Of a DNA stretch of 64,000 nucleotides, positions 1 through 16,940 are shown piece by piece. The translations under genes and the position numbers were made by a program. This DNA is from Pardosa pseudoannulata. Lineage: Eukaryota > Arthropoda > Arachnida > Araneae > Lycosidae. Where the stretch lies: the NCBI GenBank assembly GCA_032207245.1, contig CM063500.1, positions 59,569,161 through 59,633,160 of the forward strand, read 5' to 3'. How positions within the stretch are numbered: the first letter of the stretch is position 1; each line of letters opens with the position of its first letter. The notes under the pieces were generated by a model that made no database searches, was not told where the DNA came from, and saw nothing but the letters and a program-made list of their open reading frames with translations.

Positions 1-194
1 ATACGCTCAAGTTTAGCAAACTGCTAATCTATGCACAATCCTAAACTCAACTGACTACTTTTTGTATATCGCCGTTTGACAAAAGTAAATAAATCTCTCT
101 GGCTATCATACATTTACATTAGTCCAGCGAGGGCGCATTAAAAATCGATCGGGGGCGCCATGGCACCCGCGGGCGCCGCGTTGCCTACCCCTGA

Positions 195-941
195 TGTAGA
201 CAATGGATTAATTTTGTTATGGAAAGTCTTGATTTTTCAAGTAAAATGAGTAAAAGTCATGGAAAGTCATGGATCCGCTAAACTACCGATTAAAAAATGC
301 ATTGAATTGTTTAATTCTATTTTTACTTGTCATTTGGCTGAAGTTACTGAGTTTGGTATTTATGTATTATCCTATTGACCCTATTACCAAGTAAAATTTG
401 TTCACCAAGGAAACTCAAAGCAAGAAAGCTTAATGGGTGGGTAAATGTATATTATTCTGGTTTTTTCTTAAATTGTAGATTAAAATTTTATTAATATAGT
501 AATAATTATTTTTTAATAAAAATTAGTTAAGATTTTTGCACAAAATATAAGTTTATCTCTAGGGATATTGTATATAAACATTATAGGGTTATATTTGGCT
601 ATTATTCATGGTCACCTAGATAATACCAAAGTACCCTGAATTCAAATTGGAAACATTTTGATTGAAAAATTACTATATGATTAAACTTAAGTATGTAAAT
701 ACAACAATTTATTTTTATGTATGTGAGTTTATTAACACTTATAAAGTAAGTTTATAGTTTTTTTATGATAAAATTCCTGTAATTTCTGTAAAAGCATATA
801 TATTACTTGTATGTACATCAGAAGTTTTATTCATGCATACTTTAACGAAAGCTTTTTAAAGTCATGGAAAATGATCTGCTAAATCAGGGAAAGTCATGAA
901 AAGTCAGGGATTTGAAAAATTTTATTTTGGAAGATACCCTG
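195..941. mobile_element. hAT-like repeat remnant with repeated 'CATGGAAAGTCATG' motifs
   Basis: The stretch is rich in the words AAGTCATGGAAAGTCATGG and GTCAGGGA, typical of non-autonomous hAT elements. It ends near 941 with an inverted CAGGGTATCTTCC-type terminus. Positions 195-478 recur in reverse complement at about 59,581-59,870, so this is a dispersed family. The left boundary is unclear, because the expected matching terminus is not seen near 150-200. No transposase coding remains were recognised. A short GC-rich patch (about 125-190) lies just outside. Confidence 0.5.
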
Positions 942-943
942 TA

Positions 944-976
<33 letters not shown>
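942..976. repeat. (TA)n microsatellite
   Basis: Uninterrupted TA dinucleotides abut the right end of the hAT-like remnant. The short ORF crossing it (896-1144) only translates the repeat into Tyr-Ile and is not a gene. Confidence 0.9.
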
Positions 977-977
<1 letters not shown>

Positions 978-1940
978 CAAAGAAAAATGTAAATTCATAT
1001 ATATATCTCATATATATACAGTATAATTTTATATATATGAGAAAATTGCGGGGCACATATGAAATTGTCTACTCCGCCACTGCTTGGATAAATGGCTTCT
1101 GTTTAATCTTTGATGCGGTTTCAAAAATCTCATACACTAAGTAAAATAACTTATGTTACTGTGTAAATTACTCTACTGTAACAACTCAAAATTAGAAACT
1201 ATGTCAAATGTCTGAGGTCTAAATTCTAAAAAGTAGAACATTCTTCAAAGGGTATTGGAAATTAGGTCTTCATATTCCCTACTTTTACCGGATATGTAAC
1301 TTTGCGTCTCCCCCACCATTCAATTTTTGTAAGACACTTCTCGAATGTCACTTCAGTATCCGGTGGCCCATGATCGAATCAATGATATGCATCGGTGCGG
1401 AATATGACTATCTTTCTAAAGTTCCAAAGAAATATTTTTTTTTTTCATGTTTCCGACCCACCTGCTCTTTGCTAAGTGAACCTCAAAGACAATCATTGGG
1501 AAATGTTATGATGTGACCAAATCACAAAGTGTATGGGAACGCCAAAATGTATCTTTGTTCTTTTAAAACATCTTCCTAGCTTTGTATCCCACAGTATATA
1601 TACGACGAAAAGCATCTGTTCCTCGGCAGACGATAATTTGATTTTTTTTTAATACTGTACGGAATGGAATAAGTAATTGTTCTTATAACTACATTAATAT
1701 TATTTTGAAACCAGTTTCCTCGTCTAATAAGTAAGTGATAATTTTATTTTTAATTTCATGTTATTTTACCTGGATATTAGGAAACAATATTCAATTTCAA
1801 CTATATTTTTTTTAAATAATGCGTAATTCAGATTCAAAAATGATTTGGAATTTATTTGTAAAAGCGGTTATCTCATATTTCTGATTAAATATCTGCTATA
1901 AGATTATTTAGAATATCGTATCATATGTTAAACAGTAGTA
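977..1940. other. intergenic, no gene recognised
   Basis: AT-rich sequence without a convincing ORF, splice pair or transposon terminus that I can see. It runs up to a Helitron-like repeat. Confidence 0.5.
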
Positions 1941-2866
1941 TATATCCCGTTATATAACGGGATCAGTAAAATTTTTAATTTTCCAGAATTGTAAAGTACC
2001 CTATGAGGCAGGTAAAAAAAATGGTTTGTTTTTGGGCTGAGAATGATCTGGTACACGCTCAATAATTTGTTTATCTTCATACTCCTCTAAAGTCTTCCGA
2101 TACTGTGAATGCAGTTTAGAACCCTGTTGAATTCATTTAGAAAGGTAATTCAAAGTTTTCTTAGCTACGTCGAAATTATCGTTAAATTCTTCCTATTTTT
2201 TGCCACAGTAATTAATTAAAGTAAAGGAATGAAACTATCATTTCCACTACACCCTGGAAGTAGATAGAATTTGTTGTTAATACCTGTGATAAAATTTTCA
2301 TTGCAACAAAAATAATCGATGATTCAATTTAAAATTATCACACATGTACCTAATCTATTATTTAAGCCAAATATAAAAGAAAATTATTTACGTAATATCT
2401 AAGTTCAGTGATAAAACATATGAAAATAATGCAGACGATATTTAAACAATTTAAAATAAGAAATGATTAAATGAGATGGTTAAAGGAATGACGTCATAAT
2501 GCTAGAAAAAAATGTTATTTTTACCTATTTATTATGTGATAAATTGATAAATTTAATCGCCTGCTCTTAACAGGGGAAAATAGGACTTGAAATAATGGCA
2601 TTAAACGCTCAAAAAAAGGGGGGGAGAGGTGGATTTTGAATGTTTTAAAGACGACAGTATTTTTCGCTGTGATATGAAACATATTTATACCAATTTATTT
2701 TAGAATCTGATCGATAGGAGAAGATAAACTTTACTCGCTTTGAATTTTGGTAACCCTAACTCATCAAGAATCCAATATGGATGCCTCTATCCATTCCAGA
2801 TCCAACCGCTTCATATTTTCGAGGACAGACGGACAGATAACTTAGGCTATTATTATATAGGGGATA
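1941..2866. mobile_element. Helitron-like non-autonomous repeat, copy A
   Basis: One end carries the perfect hairpin CCCGTTATATAACGGG (1946-1961), and the other ends in CTATTATTATATAGGGGATAG-type sequence. The same internal blocks recur at 5.5, 6.3, 53.0 and 58.9 kb, for example GACGTCATAATGCTAG, GCGATTAAATTTATCA on the opposite strand and GAAGCGGTTGGACCTGGAAT. A terminal hairpin, flanking TA-rich sequence and no inverted-repeat/TSD signature suggest a Helitron or HINE-type element. No Rep/helicase coding remains are visible, so the class is inferred. Confidence 0.5.
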
Positions 2867-3353
2867 GTTTTACATGTCCCATTCATCCGTATTCTCCCCT
2901 ATCACATTTAAACTAGGCAGCAATAAAGAAGGCCGTATATGTTGATATACTTATAAACGAAATTTTCCTGAAATTATTGTTGTTTTTGTGTAGTTTCATC
3001 AATTTACTTCATAATATTAAAGTAATACAAAAGATATATTTAATCATTTTTTTTTATTATTGAAAATGAAAAGTTGGAGCATAAAATATCTATTTTTAAG
3101 TTCACGTAAGGTTTATAATTTGCTGTAACATTAGTCTTTAATTATTTTTTAATAAACTACTACATATTTAAACACCTATAAAGGGAGTGTTAAGTCTTAA
3201 TTTAAAAATAATAAACCATGGATTCAAATCACTAACTTAATAGTTTTTTTTCCGGTTCGGGGGTATATTGACCTAAAACATTCATTCATACAATATTCAT
3301 ACAATACAATTTGATACCGGAGTTTGAGGTTTCAAATTCCGTGTTCCGTTCCG

Positions 3354-3408
<55 letters not shown>

Positions 3409-3418
3409 CTGGCAGATA
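2867..3418. other. intergenic, no gene recognised
   Basis: AT-rich spacer ending in a poly-T tract of about 45 bases (3,356-3,402). The ORF on the - strand here translates the poly-T as poly-Lys and is spurious. Confidence 0.5.
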
Positions 3419-3422
3419 TTAA

Positions 3423-4195
3423 CCCTTTGACAGTTTCGTTTTTTTTCCAGAATTTGGTTAAATAATGTCACATTTTTTATTGCATTTTTTTGTTCATTTT
3501 ACATTTTTAAGTAAAGATATGTTATTAAAATTAATATTTCTAATATTTTTAAGCATTTATTATAACTTTTTTTCTTTCTATGAAAGCATCATAGAACTGA
3601 AGTTTACCTTTAGTCTCATCGATATCCAAGTTAATTTTTGGAATTCCAGTGAAAGCAAATCTAGGAGGCGGATCCGAAGGATTATCACAATTAATTTTAA
3701 AAAATTTATTGCTTGACCGATTTCATCTGTACTACTATCAGAGTCACTACTATCCAGGTCATCTAGTAAACTTTTGCTACTATCACTTACAGATAATTCA
3801 GTTTCTGATTCCGAGTCACAGTTCGAATCACAAGAAATTAGCTCCATACGCTCTGAATTATCCATTATTTAAAAGTAAAAATATATTATTCACCTCTTAC
3901 ATCAATAAAATTATCAGGCGGTTAGTAAAATATAACCAGAAAGCTATACACTGAAAGATAACAATTCGTCTTCCGATACAAAACATGCGAAAAAAAACCG
4001 CGCTTTTGAATCAATCAAAGTAGAAAATACAATAAACTTCAAACTATCATTTACTGGACATCTATATGAATAATTTGTTACTAAAATTAGAAAAAATACG
4101 GCCGAAACAGTGCAAGCGAAATAGAAATCAGATTGCCCGTAAGCCGTACGGGCAAATCTGTAAAGGCCCGATGTACGGGCAAAACAGGGAAGGGT
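3423..4195 (-). mobile_element. piggyBac-like element remnant with acidic transposase N-terminus
   Basis: The left edge is TTAACCCTTTGACAG, a TTAA target followed by a piggyBac-like terminus. The right edge is a degraded AGGGTTTAA. On the - strand, 3,865 down to about 3,710 encodes an acidic Ser/Asp-rich start (MDNSERMELISCDSNCDSES, then SSDSDSSTDE). This resembles the disordered N-terminus of piggyBac transposases and a related acidic fragment in the element at 57.3 kb. The catalytic domain is absent. GCCCGTAC-containing repeats occur near the right end (4,135-4,180). Confidence 0.5.
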
Positions 4196-4199
4196 TTAA

Positions 4200-4863
4200 T
4201 CATAGCAGTTCGAAATCTATAGTAAGTGCCGATCACTTTATCCGCGTGTAGCTAAACGGTAGATTGTAAGGTTCCATACCAACATCAGCATCAAACATAC
4301 AGCTCCGCGGACTTGTTGACACTTTATTAACGGATCATCATATCGGTTGTCAACATCATTCTCTATTAAAAAAAAAATAAATAAAAAAAAAAAAAGAAAA
4401 TAAAAAGAAAGAGAGAGAGCACAAATGGATTTAAGGCTTACATGGTGTGGAAAAGGGAAAGACGAACTATGATCCATGGTTTTTTCCTTTTGTATTTTTT
4501 TGAAAGTTTTTCCCTTGCCGAATGGCAACGGAAAAGAGAAGAACGATTTTTTGTTTTTATTTCCGTTTTTGAGTTGTTCTCTTATAATCTATGTATAATG
4601 TACGTGTTTTAGTGTTTCGTCGTGTTAAATAAATGTATTATTCGTTACGAAAGGCTTCATCTTTAAATCGTGATTGAAGAATATATCTTTCCAGTGCGTC
4701 CCACGGAACCCGAAGTTGAAAGGGTAAGAGCCTTTTGATATTAATTTTTCGATAAATGCTCTTCCCTTAAGGTCGAAATTTAATACATGGGAATCGAACC
4801 ACAAATTTACAGATTGGAAGCCTGATACGCTAATCATTTACATTGACATACATATGATATACA
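4200..4863. other. intergenic, no gene recognised
   Basis: Includes an A-rich tract near 4,370-4,415. Short ORFs at 4,238-4,528 and 4,625-4,837 (-) show no recognisable domain or splice context. Confidence 0.4.
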
Positions 4864-4874
4864 TTAACACATTG

Positions 4875-4990
4875 TACGCGGGACACGTACTAGTACGTTT
4901 TCTGACGATTGATACTTGAGCGCGGGACACGTATTAGTACTTTTTCTGTGACAATTGATACTTGAGCGAGGGACACGTACTAGTACGGGT
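4875..4990. repeat. three tandem ~50-bp subterminal repeats with palindromic core
   Basis: The block GCGGGACACGTACTAGTACG is followed by a spacer reading GATTGATACTTGAGC, and the whole recurs three times with small changes. CGTACTAGTACG is a perfect 12-bp palindrome. The position just inside a transposon terminus suggests transposase-binding sites, which is an inference. Confidence 0.7.
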
Positions 4991-5165
4991 TAGTGTAACA
5001 ACATGGTTTGTTTGTGGGTACAAAAATAACGGTATATACAGTAAAACGAAGCCGAATGTTCTTGTCTACTACATAGAGTCTGGAAAAATTTAGACAAATA
5101 AAAACCAGTTTTTACATCAGTCGATGTAAAACCATAGAATGGGAAGATTGATTAAAATATCAATT

Positions 5166-5279
5166 TAGATTTAAAATTATCTTTTTATTTATCCTTGCGA
5201 AAATGATATTATATATATATGTACATTTATATATTATATATATATATATATATATATTTGTTTATATATTTCAATATAA
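5166..5279. repeat. direct repeat, left copy (TA-rich)
   Basis: About 110 bp, starting TAGATTTAAAATTA and ending in ATTTGTTTATATATTTCAAT. It is repeated in the same orientation at 6,981-7,088. The two copies bracket the Helitron-like repeats B and C. Confidence 0.8.
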
Positions 5280-5477
5280 TCCATGGTATTCAATAAAGAA
5301 CAAACAAATAACCTTTGGAATTCAGCATACGCCACTGCATTAAATATAGATTGTTTCATACGATTAGACTATCGGAAATACTAAAGACAACCTACCAAAA
5401 TTAAATGAAGCCGTAAATTGTTTTTACGTTGATACTTATTAGTCCGTGAAATAGGCTCCTAGTCTTTTATTAAACGT

Positions 5478-6070
5478 ATTTGTTGTTAATACCGGTGATA
5501 AAAATTTCATTGCAGCAAAAATAATCGATGTTTAAATTTAAAATTAACATATATGTACCTAATATATTATTTAATACAAATATAAAAGAAAATTATTTAT
5601 GTGATATCTAAATTCAGTGATAAAACGTAGGAAAATAATGCAGACGATATTTAAATAATTTAAAATAAGAAATGATTAAATGAGATGTTTAAAGGAATGA
5701 CGTCATAATGCTGGAAAAAAATGTTATTTTTACCGAATTATTATGTGATAAATGATTAAATTTAATCCCCTGCTCTTAATCGGGTAAAATAGGGCTCAAA
5801 ATAATGGCATTAAAAGCTCGAAAAGTGGGGAAGGGGTGGATTTCGAACGTTTTAAAGACTACAGTATTTTCCGCTGTGATGTGAAGCATATTTATACCAA
5901 TTTATTTTAGAATCGGTACGATAGTTTAGGAGAAGATAAACTTTGAATTTTGCTAACCCTAACTCATCAAGAAATCATTATGGATGTCTGTATTCATTCC
6001 AGGTCCAACCGCTTCATAAATTTGAGGACAGACGGTCAGATAACTTAGGCTATTATTATATAGGGGATAG
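5478..6070. mobile_element. Helitron-like repeat, copy B
   Basis: Collinear with copy A from the TTTGTTGTTAATACC block through the GGCTATTATTATATAGGGGA end, but lacking the hairpin end. It is inverted relative to copy C 240 bp away. Confidence 0.55.
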
Positions 6071-6307
6071 GTGAGAGTAGGGATAGATGAGACAGTTTTA
6101 ACAAAACTATTTCTTACAAATTGTTTTCTACATTGTAACTACTACAACATTGTAAGCTGAAACATTTTAACATGTTAAAAAAATATAAAATTGATGGTAA
6201 TTATAAAAAATGTAAGTTTAAAATAACAATTACAAGAGCAATAAAAATGTCTCATCCCTTCCTTATATGAGGTTGGTTGGTTGATTTTTAATATTTGATT
6301 AAAAAAA

Positions 6308-6970
6308 TCCCCTATAATAATAGCCTAAGGTGTCTGTCGGCAAATTTTTGAAGCGGTTGTACCTGGAATGGATTCCTCGGCTAAGGGCAGGCGATTAAAT
6401 TTATCAATTTATTCACGTAACAAATAGGTAAAAATAACATTTTTTTTCTAGCATTATGACGTCATTCCTTTAACCATCTCATATAATCATTTCTTGTTTT
6501 AAATTATTTAAATATCGCGTGCATTATTTTCATACGTTTTATCGCTGAACTTACATATTAAGCAAATAATTTTCTTTTATATTTGACTTAAATAATAGAT
6601 TAAGTATATAAGTGATAATTTTAAATTCAATCATCGATTATTTTTTGTTGTAATGAAAATTTTATCATCGGTATTAACAATAAATTCTTTTCATATAAGT
6701 CGAGGACTACTAAATATCTAACTTTTAATTTATATATATTTGGAAATTAAGATTTTGTTTGTTATACATAACCACATGGTTTGACTAAATGAATTATGTG
6801 ATTCTAAACTGCATTACAGGATTGGGCGACTCTAGAGGAGTATGCCGATAAATAAATTATGGAGAGTGAACCAGATAATTCTCAGCCAAAAAACAAACCA
6901 TTTTATTACCTGTATTGGGTACTTAACAGTTCTGGAATATTAAAAATTTTATATCCCGTCATATATTATA
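6308..6970. mobile_element. Helitron-like repeat, copy C (inverted to B)
   Basis: Starts TCCCCTATAATAATAGCCTA, runs through GACGTCATTCCTTTAACC and ends at a decayed CCCGTCATAT hairpin near 6,955. It lacks about 250 bp found in copy A between the GGACCTGGAATGGAT-like block and the GGCGATTAAAT block. Confidence 0.55.
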
Positions 6971-6980
6971 TGCTAGTTAA

Positions 6981-7088
6981 TAGATTTAAAATTAACTTTT
7001 TATTTATCCTTGAGTAAATGATATTATGCATTATTTTATATATATGTATATATATATATATATATATTTGTTTATATATTTCAATATA
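6981..7088. repeat. direct repeat, right copy (TA-rich)
   Basis: The partner of 5,166-5,279. It contains the same TTTTTATTTATCCTTG block and (TA)n core. Confidence 0.8.
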
Positions 7089-7388
7089 AAGTACGAAAAG
7101 TTGGTTAAAAAATTAAATAATTTTCAATCTATTGAGATTTCACTGAATAACTAAATTTACGCGCAAAACGCCCGCTCCCGGTACAATTCCGCTGTGAAAT
7201 GTACCCGCACACAATGTATTAAGGATGACTCGCTAACTTGATAAACAGTACCTTTCAATCCACTTTGCTCCTATAACACTTCGTATAGCCTGAAATGAAG
7301 TGTGAAAAAATTCAATCGACAAAAATCAACGTCACTAGAATTTGGTTAATTGTACCTCTTTTTTTTTGGTTTTGTTTTCAGAATCGAA

Positions 7389-12221
<4,833 letters not shown>

Positions 12222-12612
12222 CACAACACATGATGTATTGAAAACTAGTGTTATATTTGTGTCAACATAAAATGATATCATTATAAGAATTTTTTCTGTT
12301 TGAATTGGTCTTCATGTAAATCTTAGCTCTCCAAAACAAACCAAACTTTATTTAGGAATACAAATGAAACCCAATACGTTTAATCAAGTTTAAGCTTGAT
12401 GGAGGTTTATTAATTGCATAGTAAATTAAAAAAATATATTTGATAACATTTGGGCTACATTGTGTTGCTAATTTCAATTTGACAAGTGTACATGAAGTAG
12501 ATATGGATTCAATTTCCAAAGAAGATTAGGATGTGTTTGCATTGTCTCTTCAAAGAGAATAACAATGGCCGCCTATATGTTGCTCATTTAATAAAATGGT
12601 TAAATAAAAACA
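12222..12612 (+). other. probable 3'UTR of the secreted-protein gene
   Basis: AT-rich sequence after the TAG. AATAAA signals occur near 12,590 and 12,602, with GT-rich sequence (CTGTAATGTTGGG) shortly downstream. This makes a reasonable polyadenylation site about 70 bp before a Tc1 insertion. The site is inferred. Confidence 0.4.
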
Positions 12613-12675
12613 AAAAACTCTGTAATGTTGGGAGACTGAATGCCAAAGTAAAAATGTCTACCATATTCGAGAATA

Positions 12676-13834
12676 CACTGTCTACCAATAAGTATTTGGA
12701 CACCTGTGATAGGAAAGAAAAACTAACTTTATTCAAAATCAATAGTTGGTAGAGCCTCCACAAGAGGCAATTACAGCGAAGTCTTTGTATTACAGTTAGT
12801 GGTATTGTCTTCCACTCGACTTGGAGTAGACATACAAGTTCCTTCACCGATTTTCGACGGGTAGTGCACCCCTTAATTCGGCGACCCAACTCGTCCCAGA
12901 GGTTTTCGATAGGGTTCAGGTCTGGGCTCTGGCTATTCGATGAACTCCTTTGGCTCTATACCAAGCCTTGGTTAACCTCGAAACATGACAACTGGCATTG
13001 TCGTTCTGAAAGTAACAGGGGTCCAACCAGTAAAACTGCCACAACATAGGAAGCACATTGTCATCCAAAATAGTGCTGAAGGCACCGGCGTTAAGCTTAC
13101 CATGAATGGGAACGAAGGGTCCCAGTCCATACCAGGAGAAACACCCCCAGACCACAATTCCACTTCCGAACTTGACTGTTGGCACAATGCATTCTGGCAG
13201 GACACGTTCTCCAGGCAGACGCCAGACTCAGACCCTGCCATCCGAACAATAAAGGGTGAACCTTGATCCGTTGCTCCAAAGAACCCGTTTCCACTGATCT
13301 ACGGTCCAATTTCGATATTAACTGAGCAGCGCGGTTGACTTTGTGATCAAAGGCTTATGGGCAGCAGCACGACCATGAAAACCAAGCAGATGTGCTTCCT
13401 TACGGATGGTATTCATTGAAACAATACTCCCGGATGGCTGTCGAAACTCCTCGCGGATGAGGGCCATCGGTTGGGTGCGGTTCTTTCGAATTTCTCTGCA
13501 CAGCACTCGTCGGTCTCTATCTCCCAGTTTCGTTGGTCTGCCGACTCTGGGCACATTCCGACAATCACCGCTCACCTTCCACTTCTTAATCCCATAGGCC
13601 ACTGTCGATTTTGGGTACTTCAGATCGCTAGATATCGCCCTTAAGGATCGGCCCCATTAGTGATACCCGATAATTATACCTTTCTCGAAATCAGAGAGCT
13701 CCGCACTGTGCGGCATCTTGCATGCGACTAATGCTGTTTCCTACACGATGTACACCGGCGGAGGCCGTGACGTACCTTAGAACCGCAGATATCGTCATTT
13801 GCATAGGCGTCCAAATACTTATTAGTAGACAGTG
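12676..13834 (-). mobile_element. Tc1-like transposon, inactive
   Basis: Length is 1,159 bp between TA dinucleotides (12,674-12,675 and 13,835-13,836). The near-perfect inverted termini begin CACTGTCTACCAATAAGTAT and CACTGTCTACTAATAAGTAT. The transposase reads on the - strand, broken by frameshifts and stops, so it is listed separately as a pseudogene. Confidence 0.9.
12740..13720 (-). pseudogene. Tc1-family DD34E transposase, degenerate
   Basis: Pieces occur in several - strand frames. There is an N-terminal helix-turn-helix part (AYGIKKWKVSGDCRNVPRVG, then GRPTKLGDRDRR, near 13,600-13,330). The catalytic core includes [32 protein letters not shown] and the second catalytic Asp in [13 protein letters not shown] (about 13,000). 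The final Glu is in NPIENLWDELGRRIK (about 12,900-12,870). At the first catalytic position the family's WSDESRF is here WSNGSRF, with Asn in place of Asp. An in-frame TGA follows near 13,224, and a frameshift lies near 13,320. Confidence 0.85.
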
Positions 13835-13836
13835 TA

Positions 13837-14501
13837 TAAAAATTAATGGTAAATGAAAAAATGTTAAGTATTTAAAATTTATGCTGGGGAAGCATCTTTG
13901 ACAACTATATAATTATTCAAACGAAAGAAAGTTTTTGATACTTGCAAACAAATATAGAAAAGAAATATGTTCAGTTACACCTGTTCTTGTGTTCAGAGAT
14001 TACAGGGATGAATTATCCAAGAGCAAATTGCAATGCTGTTCTTTCTTTTCAAAATATAAAATAGAAATAACTATACATTAATACAAACATTACATAGAAA
14101 CTCATCTTAAATGCACAATATTTTTCAGGTCAATACATTCAGTGAAGCTCCTACTTTCCCCTATTTTGTTTGTATGCAAAACATCTTATGAAGGCAATTA
14201 AATTTAAGGCTGAATCATCATGCAAATTGGGTATCCCCACTAAAGCAACGTGTGATAAGACAGAACAATGAGATTCATGAACCAGCATTACTATTTTGGA
14301 ACTGTATTTCAATTACAAACTTTTATCGCAAAAGAGTGACAAAAAGTATGTATCTCATAACTACACAATATTCTAAGTATGACTAATATACACATATAAA
14401 GTATAATGTAAACTGGATTGTTTAGAATTAACTCTCTCAAAAACTTACAAAATGCAGCCATTTTAAATTACTAGCTTTATGTTTAACAAGAAAATTCTTC
14501 T
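13837..14501. other. intergenic, no gene recognised
   Basis: AT-rich spacer between the two converging genes. I see no repeat ends or coding potential. Confidence 0.4.
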
Positions 14502-15106
14502 CAGGGCCGTGGCAAAGGTGGCATTTGCCATGGGCACCTCACCGTGAGGAAAATGCGTTCCGAAAGAGGATGATTCGCCCGAGTAGAAATAAGAAAAATA
14601 ATTTTTTATTATAAAATCCAATGTGTTTAAAAATAATTTTTTTATAAATTTTTTTAAATGGTCCTAGAAACTAAACTTGTATTAGATTCTTACAACATGC
14701 TTACTTAATACTCCTAATATGCCTTAATATAAATCCAAGTATTCATTTTAAATTTATTAAAGTTATTAAAACTAAATTTAAATTTAGAAATTCAACAATT
14801 TTTTTATGAAAATAATTGATAAATACAAATAAAAAATATTCCCCTTAAATAAACTTTTCAGTTTCTCAGTAAAATAATACCCTCAGTGTGTTCAAAAGTA
14901 TTTTTAAATATTAATAATATAAAAATAGAAGAAAAACTAAAAGTTAATATACTAGTAACACTTTAAAAATTAACAAAATATTTTGGGAATTCATTCTGAA
15001 TATATGATAGAGAAAAAAAACCCTCTTTACATATTTTCTCACTATGGTAGTAGGGGTACAGACCAGTTTTTTTGACATGGGTGCTAAAGGGCCTAGTTAC
15101 AGCCCC
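14502..15106. mobile_element. candidate hAT-like MITE
   Basis: Left end CAGGGCCGTGGCAAAGGTGG. The right end, read on the opposite strand, is GGGGCTGTAACTAGGCCC. The CAGGGCC-type start and GC-rich ends around an AT-rich core fit hAT MITEs. No matching 8-bp duplication is visible, so the boundaries are uncertain. Confidence 0.4.
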
Positions 15107-16052
15107 TATTCCCCTATTTATAAAATACCAACTAAAAATAAATAAATAAATAAATGGCATTGTTTGTAAAAGCTCAGACCTATACTTCTAAACACTGCTT
15201 CTATGTGGTGAAAGTAAACCACTCATAAAAAGGTCAAAATAATTTCTGATTTACGAACTACCAGTGACTTAAGCAGAGCACAATGTCAGTCCCCACGGCC
15301 AGAAATCGTGTTCAATGAGTTAAACAATGAACTTGTTAGTTATCAGGATCTTAATATTTGTAATTCTCAATATTGGGATATTACCAATCTTAAGATATCA
15401 TTAAAGGAAATGCTTTCCCCTTACATTTATATTCTATGCTCTGATTTGTATAATTTGGCTAATTATATAAAGACCAGGCTGGGGTAAAAAAAGTTTCTTA
15501 CTTTTATACTCTAACTAGCTGTTACCCACAGGCATTGCACTGCCCATGATTCAGCCTTTCTAAATACTTATTTTAAGGAAATCCTTAAAATGGGAATTTG
15601 AAACTGAAGGTTTCAATATTGGTTTTATACCTTTTCATCCTAAGAACCTCTTTGTAAACAATATAAGCCAAGGTCCAGAAAAGTCAAGCCTGACAAGGTC
15701 ATGATCAGAAAAACCATGTTGTGACTGGAAAACTGAGGAAAAATAGAGACTACATCTTCAAGAAGTATTGTAATGTTGGTGGGTTGGTAGTAAGGAATAA
15801 AAACCCTGAAGTGCCCTTCCATGCAATCACCAGAGAACATAAATCCTTTGATGATCCCCACAGCTTCCTCACCAAAGCAAACTAGAATGTTTCCATGGAC
15901 ATCCAAAGACATAGACATAGAATGTTTCCACAGAGTCACAGACATAAGATTTTGACATGTTGGTAATGTATTGATGTTTATTGTTATAAGGAACCCTGAC
16001 TATCAAAGTGTAATGCTTAAGTCTAAGCCAGATGTTGGTGACGTAATGTATA
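15107..16052. other. intergenic, unclassified
   Basis: Contains CTAACTAGCTGTTACCCACAGG-type sequence (from about 15,510), reminiscent of common arthropod dispersed repeats. A 101-codon ORF on the - strand (15,945-15,640; MSVTLWKHSMSMSLDVHGN...) has no family I recognise and no clear splice context. It may be decayed transposon coding. Confidence 0.3.
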
Positions 16053-16054
16053 TA

Positions 16055-16762
16055 CAGTGTACTCTGCTTAATGTGATCCTGGTTAATATTATCATTTGCT
16101 TATAGTTATCGAAATCACTTGGTCCCGATTTTCTATATTCATTTGCATGTTAAAATTATTGCTTATGTGATCGTTACATCGGTTAATGGGATCAGTTTTC
16201 GAACCTCATTTTAACTGGCAAAGGAATATTCACAACATATTCAGAAGGATCTCATTCTTTTCTCTCCCTTCGCTGTTGTTTGAATTTCCAAGAATTCTCC
16301 AGAAATATGCACACCCTGCTGTTGGTCAATGTTTGTCAGATAAGCAGAAGACAACACATTATTATCGAAACTGAGAAGGAGTGTATTCACTTTTTACGTC
16401 TTGCTCACTTACAAACAGCTTGTCGATATGGAAGCCAGAAAGCGAAATGATGTAACATTAAAATAAAAGATCAAAATTTTAAATCGTTATGAGAGGTTAT
16501 GATTACGAACAATTTATCAATGAGCTTCTTAGAAGAAATTGTAGAAATCAACAATTGATCAATTTTTTTTAATTATGTATACAATTCTTAAGTTTTAAAG
16601 GATAATATACAGTACATAAATATAAGGTATGTTTTTAATTTTATTTTGAAATTTAGTACATGTGAATTAAAGGGGGGGGGGGTAAATTCATCTAGTTTTT
16701 GCATATCATTTATTATCAAAATTACGGTGTCCCAAACTGATCACATTAAACAGAGTCCACTG
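16055..16762 (+). mobile_element. Tigger/pogo-like element remnant
   Basis: Length is 708 bp between TA duplications (16,053-54 and 16,763-64). Inverted ends are CAGTGTACTCTGCTTAATGT and CAGTGGACTCTGTTTAATGT. From 16,428 the + strand reads MEARKRNDVTLK, a stop, then KIKILNRYERL. This matches the start of pogo/Tigger transposase DNA-binding domains with one in-frame TAA. The rest of the transposase is missing. Confidence 0.75.
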
Positions 16763-16940
16763 TATAATAAATAATAATAGACACTGTCAGTGCACACTTG
16801 ATATGTCAGTGAAGCTGTATCATGTATCAAGTATGATAGAGAGAAGAAAAGGCAAGCAATGTTTACAGTGATCTATATTATTTATTATATTTTGACCTTT
16901 TATATTCTATGAAGTTTTATTTAAAGATGACAGGATAGTT

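Larger units (their letters stand above)
4868..7218. mobile_element. piggyBac-like element shell holding nested repeats
   Basis: TTAA is present at both edges (4,864-4,867 and 7,219-7,222). The imperfect terminal inverted repeats CACATTGTACGCGGG and TACATTGTGTGCGGG match at 12 of 15 positions. Inside the left end lie three direct repeats of about 50 bp, each holding a GACACGTACTAGTACG-like palindromic core. The interior is filled with two inverted Helitron-like copies (B and C) flanked by direct repeats. No transposase was recognised, so this is a non-autonomous or gutted element. Confidence 0.5.

Noticed and set aside
3286..3471. Lys-rich ORF on the - strand
   Set aside because: Produced by a poly-T tract; no conserved content.
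12584..13602. Several separate + and - ORFs as genes
   Set aside because: They are pieces or shadows of one frameshifted Tc1 transposase between clear inverted repeats and TA duplications.
15640..15945. A 101-codon gene on the - strand
   Set aside because: No domain, no signal peptide logic, no splice sites that extend it; kept only as unclassified sequence.
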